Part shown: piece after piece, positions 1 through 11,300 of the stretch
Numbering within the stretch: position 1 is the stretch's first letter
How the letters are laid out: every line of letters starts with the position of its first letter
DNA from: Dimargaris cristalligena
Lineage: Eukaryota; Kickxellomycota; Dimargaritomycetes; Dimargaritales; Dimargaritaceae
Length of the DNA stretch: 22,757 nucleotides
Direction of reading: 5' to 3'
Assembly (NCBI GenBank): GCA_027576995.1
Contig: JANBQC010000464.1
Span: forward strand, 1 to 22,757
Translations under genes and position numbers: made by a program
Notes under the pieces: model-generated
What the model saw: the letters and a program-made list of their open reading frames with translations, nothing else
Database searches by the model: none
Told to the model about the DNA's origin: nothing

Positions 1-1
1 C

Positions 2-301
2 AAAAAGAAGTTTGATATTCAACCGCAATTCGGCTTCACGTATTTAGATGATTTTGCCGTCCGTGATTATCCCGACAGCAATAGTGTACTGATGGAACGA
101 CCAGCGATGCTCAACGACTTACGCACAGCGAAGAGTCAAAACAAATACCCGTATTTACTCGATTTCGGGGCTTGGAACACGATAGGAGGACTGGAGCTCA
201 TTACTAATTTCAACTCGAGACAGTTCCGAACGGATACCATAGGTAGTTTTACCCTGCAATGGAAAAAGTGTATTTTGGAGGTGTCCCGAATTCTAGAGTA
301 A
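2..301 (+). CDS. 3' end of an unrecognised protein gene (partial)
   Basis: The reading frame is open from base 2 and runs 99 codons to a TAA at 299-301, so the gene starts outside the window. The visible part is a globular-looking, aromatic-rich C-terminus (FTYLDDFAVRDYP near the start, then YPYLLDFGAWNTIGG), with no transmembrane segment or metal-binding motif. I do not recognise the family. An ATG at 92 lies in frame but is probably internal, because the codons before it continue the same protein-like composition. The last dozen or so codons could be read-through into an intron, so the true C-terminus may differ. No polyadenylation hexamer was noted just downstream. Confidence 0.5.
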   Translation, partial: KKKFDIQPQFGFTYLDDFAVRDYPDSNSVLMERPAMLNDLRTAKSQNKYPYLLDFGAWNTIGGLELITNFNSRQFRTDTIGSFTLQWKKCILEVSRILE

Positions 302-3223
302 CTAATTATTTGGTTCAAACTTAGTAGTTGGGCGAACCCTGAACTATTGCTTAATTTGCCCAATTATTTCTAGTTCCACACCCAACGACCAATACCTGTA
401 AGCCTCTGCACCTATTATCCAAATATATTGAGTCAGCCCTCTACGACCTAGGTTTCCGAATAATCTACTTTTACTGGATTGACGGTTTTACTATGTCCTT
501 GGTTTACCGAATCCCATAGAAATCATCACCCAGTGCCAGATGCCACCCCCAGATCAACCTTACTGATTCATAGGGACGTCTATTCCCTCAAGTATTGATA
601 TTGTAATCGATCAATGCCATTTTATTCAGGCATTTTGGCAGTATATTTTACATTTTCTATTTTTTTTACTAAATTGCTCTGACCATTCCCCTTTTTGTGG
701 CCCTTTACAAATACAGCAATCCATCCCGAACTCCCATAATAGATTTTCCCGTATTTATCCGTATTGGAGAAGTTCATCCAGGCTGTATAACGATAAATCC
801 ATTAGATGGGGCCAAAATTACTGATTAAAATATTTTTCCCACATATTCTCCCATACACGTATTGTGTAAGGCTTTATACAGCTAGTGTGAATTTCACCCA
901 CCCCTTCCCCCTTTATTCAGGCGCTGCTGTCTCCTCCAATAGATCCACATCCTTCTAATTTTATTTATTCTGTTAGTGATAAAAAAATGGAGAAAGCTTG
1001 TCAACCCACTGGTTTTTGCAGAGTTTTTTTTTACTCTCCAAGGACCAAGTTAACCGACTGAAGGGAAAATATCGCCCCGCAATTAGAGCATGGTTCCCCT
1101 TTATATAAAGCCGTAGTCTCTGCGACACTTTGGATCTGACATTCTTCTCTATTCCTGTTTTTCTATTATTACTAGTATATTTCCACGTGACCATGTCGTA
1201 TTTATAGCATTTCCCCATAAGGTAGGTTCACTCATCTGATTCGGCTGTTTTTTTTTCTTGTTGAATGTTATGGCAATGAGGATGTAACGCTGGCACCAAT
1301 CTGATGAATAGGAACAAGCGATGATTCAGCATGCCTCCATGCCCGGAGTCCTGAGCCTTTACTTCACCAAGTAGTTTATTTTAAGTAGGTTAACAACCCC
1401 CTCTTATTATACGATTCGGGACAGTTGCTAATCATTGAAAAATACGTGTATTCTCTCACTTCCAATTGTCACTAGGCTATGCTGATACTTGTCCGGCTTC
1501 TCGGCTCTTATGATTTAATGATCCTATAATAAATAAATCAATGGATGGTGCAGAAAATCTGTTCTTAATCGCTATCATGTAAATATTAAGCAGTTTAAAA
1601 GGGCATCAGATGTCAATTTAGCTACTGTGGTGTGCTAATTAATATGATGAGAGGGGACAACCCCAATAGATCATTTGCATTGATTTATTATATGTATGAG
1701 GAAAGGCACGAGTCGGGCATGATAAAATGGCTTCCCTGCTAATGGATCTGTGTGATTTGTTATGGTCTAGAAGCCAAGATAATCCGCGAAATAGTTTCGG
1801 ATGTGTAACGACTAGTGGAATCACAGAGCCACCACCCGAACTTAGGCCGTCAATCCAAAGGAAGGATATAATGAGATGCCCTCCATAAAAGTATTCCCGC
1901 CCCGTTCATCGTCAGCGATCAGTGGGTGTAAAAAGGGGGGATTGGGAAGCGCAGTGTGCTGGACAAGACAGTTGCTGTGTAAGGATCAACTTAGTTCATT
2001 TTTCCTACACTCTTAAGTCTGTAGTGCGCGTAACGGCGCAGTAGGATAGGCTATAGGACATGAGGCAATGGGTAGGACTAAAACCGGTGCTTCCATTAAG
2101 TGAGTTCGAATGGTGGAAATATTAGGAAGGGAAAGTGATTTTAGGTTTATCGCCTCCAAAGTAATGTGTGCAGATAAAATGAACAAGGGTATTAAATAAG
2201 TGTCCAAATACCTGGATAATGCCCTGATTTGCAACAATCTGATATGGGTGCACAACAAAAATGTATGGGGTCGATACAAGAACAGAGGCTGCTCTGTATA
2301 TATCAGGAAATTGGGATCTCACTATTTGATTATATTAATATTTAGATATTTAGAAATATATATGCAAATGCCAAAGTCATCCTGCGATGTTATTGGCATA
2401 TTTTTTTCAGGAAATTCACCATCCGTAATGTTGTTAATTTCAAGACATTTCATCCTCCACCCACCCATCTTTAGTCAATTTAACCACTGCCATAATCATA
2501 CATGTCTCCACTTTATTATGCCCAGGTTTCCCGGACCTAGCATCTCTTAGGCAATCCCATGCTATCCTCAGCCACTCCACCCAGTCCTGTTTAATTTTCC
2601 ATAGCCGTCTCGATTGCCTAAGTTCTGACAGTTTGTTCCCCCAAACCCAAATGCACACCATATACCTCCATATCTCGACTTCTCTGCTGTTTGCTTCAGG
2701 GTCGCTTTGCCACCTCTCCAGTCTGAGCAGCCCCTGCACCCTGGTAGACTCAGAAGTATGGGAGGAAGTACAAAGGGCCTCCTCTCTGGACCAAGGCAGT
2801 AGTAGCCAGGTTCACCCCCAAGGTGCAGCCCCTGTTAAGCTAATGACAACTTGCTTCAAAAACAGGTACTGACTGTTTGGGCCTAGCCACTAAGGACTGG
2901 TATCTGAGGGCTATTTGAATTACTGGTCTCGGCCGAGAGCTAAAATCCCCTCCATTTGCAAAAGAACTTGAACTAACGTTCTTTGTAACAACCCTTGGTC
3001 TACATACAGGATCCATTGTTGTATAGACTACACCGGACATGCTTCATTCTTTAACAATGACATGGCTTGTAGACTTGTAGAGTACCCTCACTGAAATTCC
3101 ATTAAGATGCCTATTATTGTCTATGCTAAGGAAATTGCAGAATCTGGTCAGCTCTTTGTACTGTTCTCGTGAAATACCACTAAGTCCTAGTTTCCATAAC
3201 AGTCACGTACATGAACAGGTGCA
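302..3223. other. Gene-poor spacer, no supported gene
   Basis: About 2.9 kb of mostly AT-rich sequence with short open frames on both strands, none with a recognisable domain. GC content rises locally around 2430-2860, where a Trp-rich minus-strand open stretch lies (listed separately). A minus-strand ATG frame of 66 codons (3040-2840) just upstream of it shows nothing recognisable. No tRNA B-box, rRNA or terminal repeats were seen. Confidence 0.5.
2440..2811 (-). other. Trp-rich open stretch, possible decayed coding relic
   Basis: On the minus strand the frame is open for 123 codons, from just after a TGA (2814-2812) to a stop at 2440. It has no convincing ATG start; the first Met-like position is a GTG at 2739. 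The last 99 residues contain nine tryptophans (for example IWVWGNK and DWVEWLRIAWDC), far above normal protein content, with many charged residues. A neighbouring minus-strand frame just upstream (near 2860-2770) also looks protein-like before a stop, which would fit a frameshifted old gene or element. I do not recognise the protein, and this may be chance in a locally GC-rich patch. Confidence 0.2.
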
Positions 3224-3231
3224 TATATAAA
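3224..3231 (+). promoter_or_regulatory. TATA box for the zinc-finger locus
   Basis: TATATAAA lies about 150 bp upstream of the strong-context ATG at 3381. A long C/T-rich stretch (about 3265-3360) follows, as is common in fungal leader and initiator regions. The combination suggests a genuine promoter driving plus-strand transcription, although no transcript evidence is available. Confidence 0.45.
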
Positions 3232-3380
3232 CCAGCACCATCTCCATAGGCCAACCCTACTTCGCATTCCTCACACCGAGTCGCCATTCCTCTACCTCGC
3301 CTCGCCCTCCCTTCCCTCCTATTCGCAAGCCAAATCTCCCTATCCTCCTCCCGTCTAGCCCCAATATATATATACGCAAC

Positions 3381-3704
3381 ATGGGGCTACAAGCTTGCCG
3401 ACTGTGGCTAAAGAATCACCACCGGAAAATAAAACCCTCGAATTCAGAGGAACTGAGCTTCGTTTCAATCCAAGCTCCACAAAACGCTGTATGACAAATG
3501 GGTTAACAAATGCACCCAGCCATTCAAACAACATTGGTCGCCTGCCCATATGCGGGCTGCCCCAGTGTTTTCCACCACCAGCCTACTGTACAGAACCACA
3601 TGCAGGCACTGCACTTCTTGCGGTGCTGGTGGTGTCGCAATTGGTTTCCCAATACCGAAAACCGCGACCTACACAAGAAAACGTGTAGGAAGACATTAGT
3701 TTAA
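3381..3704 (+). pseudogene. Small C2H2/C2HC zinc-finger gene interrupted by two in-frame stops
   Basis: An ATG in excellent context (A at -3, G at +4) opens a 37-codon frame beginning MGLQACRLWLKN. It ends at TGA (3492-3494), and a second in-frame stop follows at TAA 3504-3506. The same frame then reopens with ATG 3510 for 64 codons to TAA 3702-3704. That distal part has two zinc-finger-like units: C12-x4-C17-x12-H30-x4-H35, with Phe after the second Cys, then C39-x2-C42-x12-H55-x3-C59, both within one compact stretch. The usual role of such fingers is nucleic-acid or protein binding. Three readings are possible: a recently inactivated gene; a functional 64-residue protein preceded by a 37-codon upstream ORF; or a spliced gene. 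No normal-length intron removes the stops and keeps frame; the GTATGA donor at the end of the first block pairs with a nearby CAG only as a 31-base intron, which leaves the wrong frame. The finger spacing is clear; the gene status is uncertain. Confidence 0.4.
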
Positions 3705-5734
3705 AACACATCGAGTTAAGCATCAGGTATATCACTACTTGATTGTAAAGCTCGCTATACAATGTCGCACAGTGTTGATATCTGGCGGATACATGCTACT
3801 ACTAAGAACGAGATTGAGCGAGTGTAGAAGTATTTGGAAAGCTAGTTTTATTATTAGCGGCCCTAGTAGGGTATGAAGATTAATATAGCGATTTTAGGAA
3901 ATAGAGGTAAGCGTATAGGAGCAATAGTCATCTGAGGACCCGTCTCTGGATTAGCCGATTGTTCCTTTTATACTGGGATAATTCAAGAGCCAGTTATGCG
4001 CATATAGCCTTGGACGGTGCTCCCTAGATGGTTCGTACTATTCATGCGGTCTGGATGGGCCCGTCAGTACACTTGTAGAGTCTTCAGGGTGTGTCGGGGA
4101 TATAAGCGGAGTGGATACCATCAGCGGCCTGGTTGGATGTCCGGCTGCACACATTGTCTGGTTGGCGTCGGTGCTACAGTACTAAGACTACTGCAGTGGG
4201 TTATATGTATCCTTTAGACCCAGAATCCAATCCCGGCAGTCCCGATTTGAGTGACGCGGGAAGAGGATGTTAAGCTTGGGACTGGCTCATTTTGCCCAGG
4301 GACACTGGTGTAGTGCTCACATGACTTTAAATATTCGGTTAATATATTTCTGGGCTTCTATACCTATCGTATATTTTTATGGGAGGGAGTGGCGACCAAT
4401 TGCACGTGAACATAGTGTGGTATAATTAAATGGGCAATAGGTGATCACCAGGGGTGCTGTCGTAGGATAGAAAGCTTGTAAAGGCTAGAATTCCTGCGGT
4501 TAAGAAGAGAATGTTAAGGGGAAGCCCAAAATAAGGTTGTGGGTGGCACTTCATGGATGGTAGTGGTCTCGGGAAATAATACTAGTAACCATTAGAATGC
4601 CTGTGTCTAGGACAGGTCATTGAAAGTAGACCCATAATAATGTTGCAAAGGGCGCTCTATAGATAATAAAAAAAGGCATATATCGAGATGATGAGTTAGT
4701 TAGTGAAGGGGGGGCATCACATGCTCGTTAATTAACTGCAAGAAAACTATGAGATTTAGTTGTAATTATATATAGCCGAGCAAGCTATAGCTGAAGGAAG
4801 GTGGTCATTCAGGTGGTGGAATGTCTGTACTTCAAGTATGAGGCTAGGCGAGGATATTACCTAGTACCCAAAGGTGATTCGGCTCCAATACCCTAAATTA
4901 TAAAGTCCGACAGGTGTCTTTACAGGCCCAGACTCTCGAGCCATGGAATCAATAAACCCGGAGGCACCTAGCCCAGGCCACCTATAAATCCAATCATTCC
5001 ACGGCAATTGTATCTTCGAACAATATTATTTATTGCCAAGCAATAATTGAATGTATTTTGATTCCAAATGTGGTTTTATTTTTAAAAGGAAACGACCAAT
5101 CTCTACCGGCGATCCAATTAGTTACAGCCTTTCTGTAGATCCGGAAAGTCGCTTATATTATGTAATAAATCTGGGCAATATTCGACCCAGCCTTATAAGG
5201 TTTTAAATTGAGGTGTGTAGGAGAAAATAGGCGGGAGATTTGGTTTTAACCAGTAGTATTGGCCTCACCCAACGGATGTTTTGTTGTACTGCTCGGGCAA
5301 ACCTCTCCCATATATCAATAGCACTCCTTATTATTCCCTGTTGATAAATACTGGTTAAGATAACCTCTAGCGTAGTATTCTTCGAAAGTCCACTCGTCAT
5401 ACTATCCGGAATTATGGTTATTCGGCTCTACCAGGCCTTATTTATATTGGATCTTATATCTTCCGGCCTCTATTAATTCGAATGGTAGTTTAAAGCAGAG
5501 CTTGGTTTGTATTTTTTTAAAAAAAAACAAAACAACAACAAAATTGGGGTCTCCACCGATAATGTGCTTAGTAAGAGCTTTTCCATGATGCGAACGGTAA
5601 ATATGGGAGCTGCAGTCTGTCGAATAAACAATAAAAGGCCCTTACTTTTTCATTAAATTACGGCAATCGACTGCATTAATAATTGTCGGCATAATTTGGG
5701 TAGATATGGGGTGAAATTTAAACTTCAGAGACCT
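3705..5734. other. Gene-poor AT-rich spacer
   Basis: No supported gene. The longest plausible item is a 65-codon minus-strand frame starting at ATG 5400, with a TATAAATA-like stretch (5447-5438) about 40 bp upstream. That is too close to the ATG for a normal promoter, and the product has no recognisable domain. A run of T followed by A (5512-5528) and CAA repeats lies near 5530-5540. No RNA gene was seen. Confidence 0.45.
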
Positions 5735-5740
5735 TTTATT
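5735..5740 (-). terminator. Candidate polyadenylation signal of the secreted-protein gene
   Basis: The minus strand reads AATAAA here, 84 nt downstream of the stop codon of the secreted-protein gene, a typical position. Fungal 3' ends do not depend strictly on this hexamer, so it is only suggestive. Confidence 0.35.
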
Positions 5741-5823
5741 ACTTTAATGGGCGGTACGAACCATACAAAAAAAAACTATTAACAACTATTAACTGAGTGA
5801 AAATCGAGTCATGCACGCCCCCA

Positions 5824-6432
5824 CTAGAGCCTAGCGCAGGCATACAGTATCTCGGCCGCCTTGCTTTCGGCCGGGTCCCCTTTATTGAGAGCGAGGATAG
5901 TGCTTTCCAGCGTGTGCTTAGGAAAATTCACCCGACCCTGATAGGGATTGGGACCCTGGTACACCACCGTTGTGCGCATTCGACCGCTCGAGGACAAGGG
6001 CTCCACCATGAAGTAGTCGTACTGACTAGTATCAATCTGCAGGGTCGGACCGTGGCGACGGATCTGGGGACGGCGACCACGGTTAAGGTAGTTATTGGTA
6101 TAGGTGGTCCGGTACGCGTGGCCCAGCATAGAAAACGCGGTGTCATCGACATCCTCGTTACTGGTGGAAGCGGTAGTCTTGAATGAGGCGCCATTGGAAA
6201 TTGCTTCACTGGGTGAATCAGATGAAAGGGCAATATAACTATCCGCCTTATTATAATCGACCGTGTGGCCAATATACTTCAGATAGGTGCAGGCGGTGGC
6301 CCACTTTCCTTTTTGAGCGCCGGATACAGCATTGGTCATTTCGCCTAATTCAGTGAGCGAAGACCGGCCAGGCTGGGCCAATAAGATGGCGCACATGGCC
6401 AAGGTCGTAAAGTAGGGCTTCATGGGTACCAT
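5824..6432 (-). CDS. Small secreted protein of unknown function
   Basis: Predicted 202 residues, no intron. The frame is open further upstream (to a TTG at 6543), but the first in-frame ATG is 6432, in good context (A at -3, G at +4), so that start is chosen; a second ATG three codons on is weaker. Residues 1-24 form a typical signal peptide: Met-Lys-Pro, a hydrophobic core (YFTTLAMCAILLA), then a small-residue cleavage zone. After cleavage only two cysteines remain, C48 and C199 (four residues from the end), so one disulfide could tie the ends of the mature chain together. Residues 116-128 carry two Arg-Arg pairs (R120-R121 and R125-R126), which are possible Kex2 processing sites. There is no NxS/T glycosylation site, membrane segment or GPI-like tail. 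I do not recognise the family; an extracellular or cell-wall role is inference. It stands alone, with a good TATA box upstream and AATAAA downstream. Confidence 0.7.
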   Translation of the reverse strand: MVPMKPYFTTLAMCAILLAQPGRSSLTELGEMTNAVSGAQKGKWATACTYLKYIGHTVDYNKADSYIALSSDSPSEAISNGASFKTTASTSNEDVDDTAFSMLGHAYRTTYTNNYLNRGRRPQIRRHGPTLQIDTSQYDYFMVEPLSSSGRMRTTVVYQGPNPYQGRVNFPKHTLESTILALNKGDPAESKAAEILYACARL

Positions 6433-6622
6433 TGTAAGGGTGGGGGGAGTGGATGGATGTTGCGGGTTAGTAGGGTGGTCAATAAGGAGGGATAGTCCGC
6501 ATAATAAACTATACTCCAATGGTAGCAGTGGGCAGTATTCCAAAGATATCGAAGTGAACGAAGCTGAAGTTGTGCGTAGAAGGATTATAAGCAGTAGGGT
6601 TTAGTAGCAGAGGACGGGGTGT

Positions 6623-6634
6623 CCTCTATTTATA
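6623..6634 (-). promoter_or_regulatory. TATA box of the secreted-protein gene
   Basis: The minus strand reads TATAAATAGAGG, a full match to the TATAWAWR consensus, 190 bp upstream of the chosen ATG. This predicts a transcription start near 6595 and a leader of roughly 160 nt. A strong TATA box fits a regulated, inducible gene (general knowledge of fungal promoters). Confidence 0.6.
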
Positions 6635-8318
6635 CATGGTGAATTATCTGCATACGCTAGAGACGGAATTTTCACCTATCAACCTCCACGCCCACTGTGT
6701 CCCCATCCGCAATGAATATCGAGCGTATACTACCTGCCTCTTGGGCTCTCACAGATCATTGCCCCATACTCTTCCCCTTGGCCACCCTGGTCAATGTCTC
6801 GAATCGCTGCGGGCGCTTCATTTCTGGCTATGGCTTGACTAAGAATTGGCCACCCAAAATACCGGATAAACCTTAATCCCCTGTAGTCTACTAACAACCA
6901 ATATGGCGGTGGTTATTTCAGACATGAGGGCCACGGCAGTACAATCAGCCACAGTTTCTCTCTTCCTTTTCCTGCTTTGCTTTTCTCCATTTAGCAGGAG
7001 TATCGGTGACTGTTTGGCCAGTAGGCATATCTCTATGGCCGGTTGATGAAAGATATCCATGACCTATTTTTAGGGGGGAATTAAAAGAGATTGGGGGAGC
7101 GGTTACTATTCTATTCGTCAAAACAGAAGGTCTACATAAGGTAACCTCAGGAAGTTTTAAGGAATATCCGATAATGACAACCCTTAAACCCCCCCCTATT
7201 TAGGGCTCAGGGAGAAGAGAAGGTCGGATGAAGGTATCGGGGAGCGAGAATAGTCGGCAACCGCGTGCTAGGTTTCTACCGTATCTTTCTAAATGCTACA
7301 TCCATTAGTTGGTAGCACTGACGCTGGACGAAAAGTAGGGAGCGCCATTGGACCAAGCCTCGCCACAGGGCACCTTAATAAAGATAAAACCCTTTTATTG
7401 GCGAGTGGATTCAAAAAAGGGTGTCCGGGCGCTCAGGCATTAAGTCCTTTAAAACAATCGCGCGGGGCATTCGGCCGACTGGCTTGTGTACGGCCTTTAT
7501 CAATACACTTTATACCGGACCTTGGCAAAGTTGAACCTGGCGAGGCTATCATTAGGCAGGCCACCTTTGGCCCAAGGGCAGGCTAACATGAACTATACCA
7601 ACCTGAAAAATGAAACCGCCCGGTGTTTCCGGATAGTCCGCTATTTACCGTATAGTGTACCAAATCCCGGCTTTTACAGAATAATTTAGTCCTGCTAAAG
7701 CAGCATTGTAGTGCCCCCTGTATTAAACTTAAAATCATAAGCCCTCTGGGACTTTTTACATCCCCCCTACACCACCTATATATCCTAAAACTTGGCCCAA
7801 CTCCAGCAACTCTTGCCTGAGCCATCTGATATATTGCTATCCCGATTAGTGCAGTGCAGACATGCAGGTCCTATCTGCATAATGATTAATCATACACAAC
7901 ATCAACGGACACTGCTGCAACCAATTGCTCCAAAAAAGTACACTAAGTTTAGTAATGGACTCGGAGAACGAGTTAATTAGCGCCTCCAGGCCGAATGTCA
8001 GATGAAGAAAAAAAAAAGAAAAAGAAGTTACCCACATGACCATGTAGAAAAACGCCTCATCAATGGGGAAATCCAAACCACTCTATGTATAGAGTCACCT
8101 TCTCATTCATTAAATGAAAAAGGCGGCACACTCCAAAGTGGTACAAGACTTACGCCCATAAAAAAACCCCCCCAACTCGCACACATGTCTCATGGATCGA
8201 GTGGCCGTATCTAGTGAGCACACGACCAGAGTGGGAGGAAAAGGACGATATGGACATCTTAAAGGCGAAGTTCAACCATAGGCCCAAGCTCAGGTTCGCA
8301 ACACCCGTGTCACCGACG
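6635..8318. other. Spacer between secreted-protein and PH-FYVE genes
   Basis: No supported gene. The best open frames are 97 codons on the plus strand from ATG 7293, 73 codons on the minus strand from ATG 7060 (G at -3 and +4), 80 codons on the minus strand from ATG 7825, and a Lys-rich 70-codon plus-strand frame from ATG 8002. None has a recognisable domain. The part near 8000-8318 should contain the 3' end of the PH-FYVE transcript; no AATAAA was found there. Confidence 0.4.
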
Positions 8319-11300
8319 TTAACTGCTGCCCGGGAGTGATATAGGTAAGTCCGGACCAATGGTTTGGGACAGTTCCTCTGGACCAGTGTCGGCGGCGGTG
8401 GTGGTAGTGGTGGTGACAGTAGTAGTGGCAGTGGTAGTGAGGGGAAGCAAGTCGGAATGCAAGGGCGGTGAGGCCACCTTGACCGAATCGGTCATGGGGA
8501 CCAGTTGACCCACTGTCGGGGGTGACACCTCCACATGGGTGGGATCGGTGGGGGTCATTTTGGTAACATTAAGACTAGCCAGATTGGGAATATCACTATC
8601 CCCCAAGGGTTTAACGAGCGTCGGTGGTAAAGGTAAGGGGGATAGTGCTGATGATGCCGATGCCGATGCTAATGACGATGACGATAGTGGTAGTAAATGG
8701 TTATGATAATTAGCCGATGGTCCATAGGTGAGTTGGGTCGGATGAAAGCGAGGAGCGGACCCTAGCCAAGTAACGGGAATATCGGATATGGCGGTGAGGG
8801 TAGACTCGATGGATCCGAACACTGGAGTGGTAACCCATGCAGGGGGGTGGTGATACGCCGTCGACAGCAAGTGGGCGTTGGGCCCACCTCCCCCACTGGG
8901 TGAAGGGGGCTGACGCCCAGTCGGTAAGAGGACCGCCGTTCGGTGGCTAGGACCGGCCGCCACTAAGCCATTAAGCAGGGAGGAGGAGGGTGTCACCGTA
9001 GTAGTACTCGGGGCGGTGGGGGGCCAGCCTCGCGTACGATAGGGTGAGCACAGGGCTGGGCCAGACGGACGGTAATACAGGGTGGATGAGCCGGGCGAAA
9101 TGCAAGAATGCTGGTGATATTGGTGTTGGTGGTGGTATTGGTGCTGATGATGGCCCAAAAAACTACCTGCCCGCGCCGGTCGAGTCATTACCATCCCGGT
9201 ATGAGGCGGGGAGTAGTACCGGCTCCCAGAGCCCATTAACGAGGATGAAAGCCCAACCCCCGACGTCATTGGGTGATGATAGTGGATATTAGGGTCATGC
9301 GAGTCATCATTGGGCTTTATACTATGGGCTTGGTGGTCCCCGCCGTCGTGGGGTTGGAATAGATTTGTGTAGAACGACGGGGGTGGAACATCCGAGTAGG
9401 TGCCTCCCGAGGTAGCTAACCGGGGGTAGATATTATTAGACTCGCTGACGGGGCCCAGCGAAGCAGCGAAGCGGTCGGCCAGGGTTCCCATGGAGGAGGA
9501 TCGACCGCGAATTTTGCGAGGCCGCACGGAAATAGGACCCGGATACCGCGATCGTAGGGTAGTATCCTGAGATGCAAAGGATCGACCCAGCGGGATAGGG
9601 TCAGGAAGTAAGGGTGAGTGGGGGCCACTGCCTAAATCGCCATGGTGGTGCAGGTAATGGTCACCCTCATCAACTCCGATACTGGCCAGGCTGCCACTCC
9701 CTCGGTCACAGTCCCGGGCATCAAGGCGACCCATGCCTAGGGGACTGCTGGGTCGAACCACCAGCGTACGCTGAGGGGAGGATAATCCCGGGTGCAGGAC
9801 GGAGAGGACCTGGTTTCGCCGGACACAATCCGTGCACAGGCGACAAAGCCGGTCATGGTGGGTCGGGGTCATGATGGAACAGCGGTAGCAGATAACACGA
9901 CCGCACTGCCGACAATGGTGCTTGCGAACAAGCAGCGTAAAGGCGGTGGTCTGACATACCATACATACAGTGACGGCTTCATCGGGTACCCATTCGTTGG
10001 GTGAAGCGACCAAGGAATCGACCGTCAGAACAGACGGGGAGCGTGGCCGGGAGGAAGGGGGAGGGGGGTTAGGGGAAGCAAAGGGATCCCCCAATAAAAG
10101 AGCGTCGTTGTGGAAGGGCTGGTGGTTAAGGTTGGGGGATTGGGAGCTACGGGCCGCAGCGGAAGTAAGGGCCGAGGCCAGCGACTGGGTGGAAGTAGCC
10201 CCGTGTATCGTCGGCGGGAAAAAGCGGGCGGTCGACGGAGGTACGGGTGGAGGGGGCGGGGGCGGTGGGCCGGTCAGGAACTGTCGGAAACTACCGATGC
10301 TGGTTTTGCGGGGGCCCGCCCGCTCCACATTGGCATTCAGGGCACTCAAGAAGTTGAAATTCTTGGGTGACGCCGCCTGGGAGCTGGGACGGGCCGACAA
10401 GACCGAAGCCGAGGCCGAGTGGGAATGACCGTGGTGGATAAGCGGTTTCGGGGGTACATTAAAGGAGGCCGGTTTCTTCGTCGGCGTGACCTGCGCCCGG
10501 GGCTGCCGGGATACCGACGATCTACGCCAGTAGGGCCAGAACCGGGTTTCGCCATCGGCGGACTTGTCAAACTCGGGGAACTTCCACTGGCGCATGGCCC
10601 GGTTTTCACGCACCCGGCGACTCTCGTCCGCAATTTGGTGGGCCGACTTGGTGGTCACAAAGGCATCCAGCCAGGCGTCGCATTCCTGCTGGTTGGGGAG
10701 GGCAAAGGCCAGGGTGGGTTCCCCCAAGTGGTAAACCCGTAAACCGGCGAAAAAGGGTTCTAGATCGACTTCATCCAACGGGAGGATATGGGCCTCCTCG
10801 GATTGGCCGGCGGCTGAACCGGGTGGGGGCTGCGGACCATCCCAGGCCTCGGATGCGTAGCCATACACTAGTGAATCACTGAGTAGGGCCACCAACACAA
10901 ATTGGACGGAAGGAGGCACTACCGCTAGACCGGGCTGGGGCGGCGGAGCCAGCGCCGGGATCATCGGCATGGATTCATCGGTGGGGCCGGTCGAGGCTTC
11001 ATAGTGGTCTAGGCCAAGACTCAAAGACGCAGTGGGGGCGACCGGATTGATCGGGATAGGCGCACAGGGTCCTACGGAGTGAGTGGGAGGGGGTGGTGGC
11101 TCGCACCGGCTTTCGGAACGAAGGACTTCTTCACCCTGGCCTAAGTCGGAGCCAGTCTCTACGGAATGACTGCCCCCGCTGATCGGAAGCCCGGCCGCCG
11201 ACTCCTTGAGGGGTGGTGGACTAGTAGCCTGGCTGTTCTGGTCCGGATACCAAGGGGTAATTTCGAACCATCCCTTCTGCAACAGTCGCCGACCCGTGGC

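Noticed and set aside
2104..2114. GTTCGAAT resembling a tRNA B-box
   Set aside because: No A-box at the right distance and no cloverleaf could be formed by eye.
5203..5400. 65-codon minus-strand ORF with a TATAAATA stretch about 40 bp upstream
   Set aside because: The TATA element is too close to the ATG for a leader, composition matches the AT-rich spacer, and there is no recognisable domain.
5797..6186. 129-codon plus-strand open frame
   Set aside because: Antisense to the secreted-protein gene, which has a signal peptide, TATA box and proper start.
7293..7586. 97-codon plus-strand ORF
   Set aside because: Weak start context, no domain, no promoter; could be real but cannot be supported.
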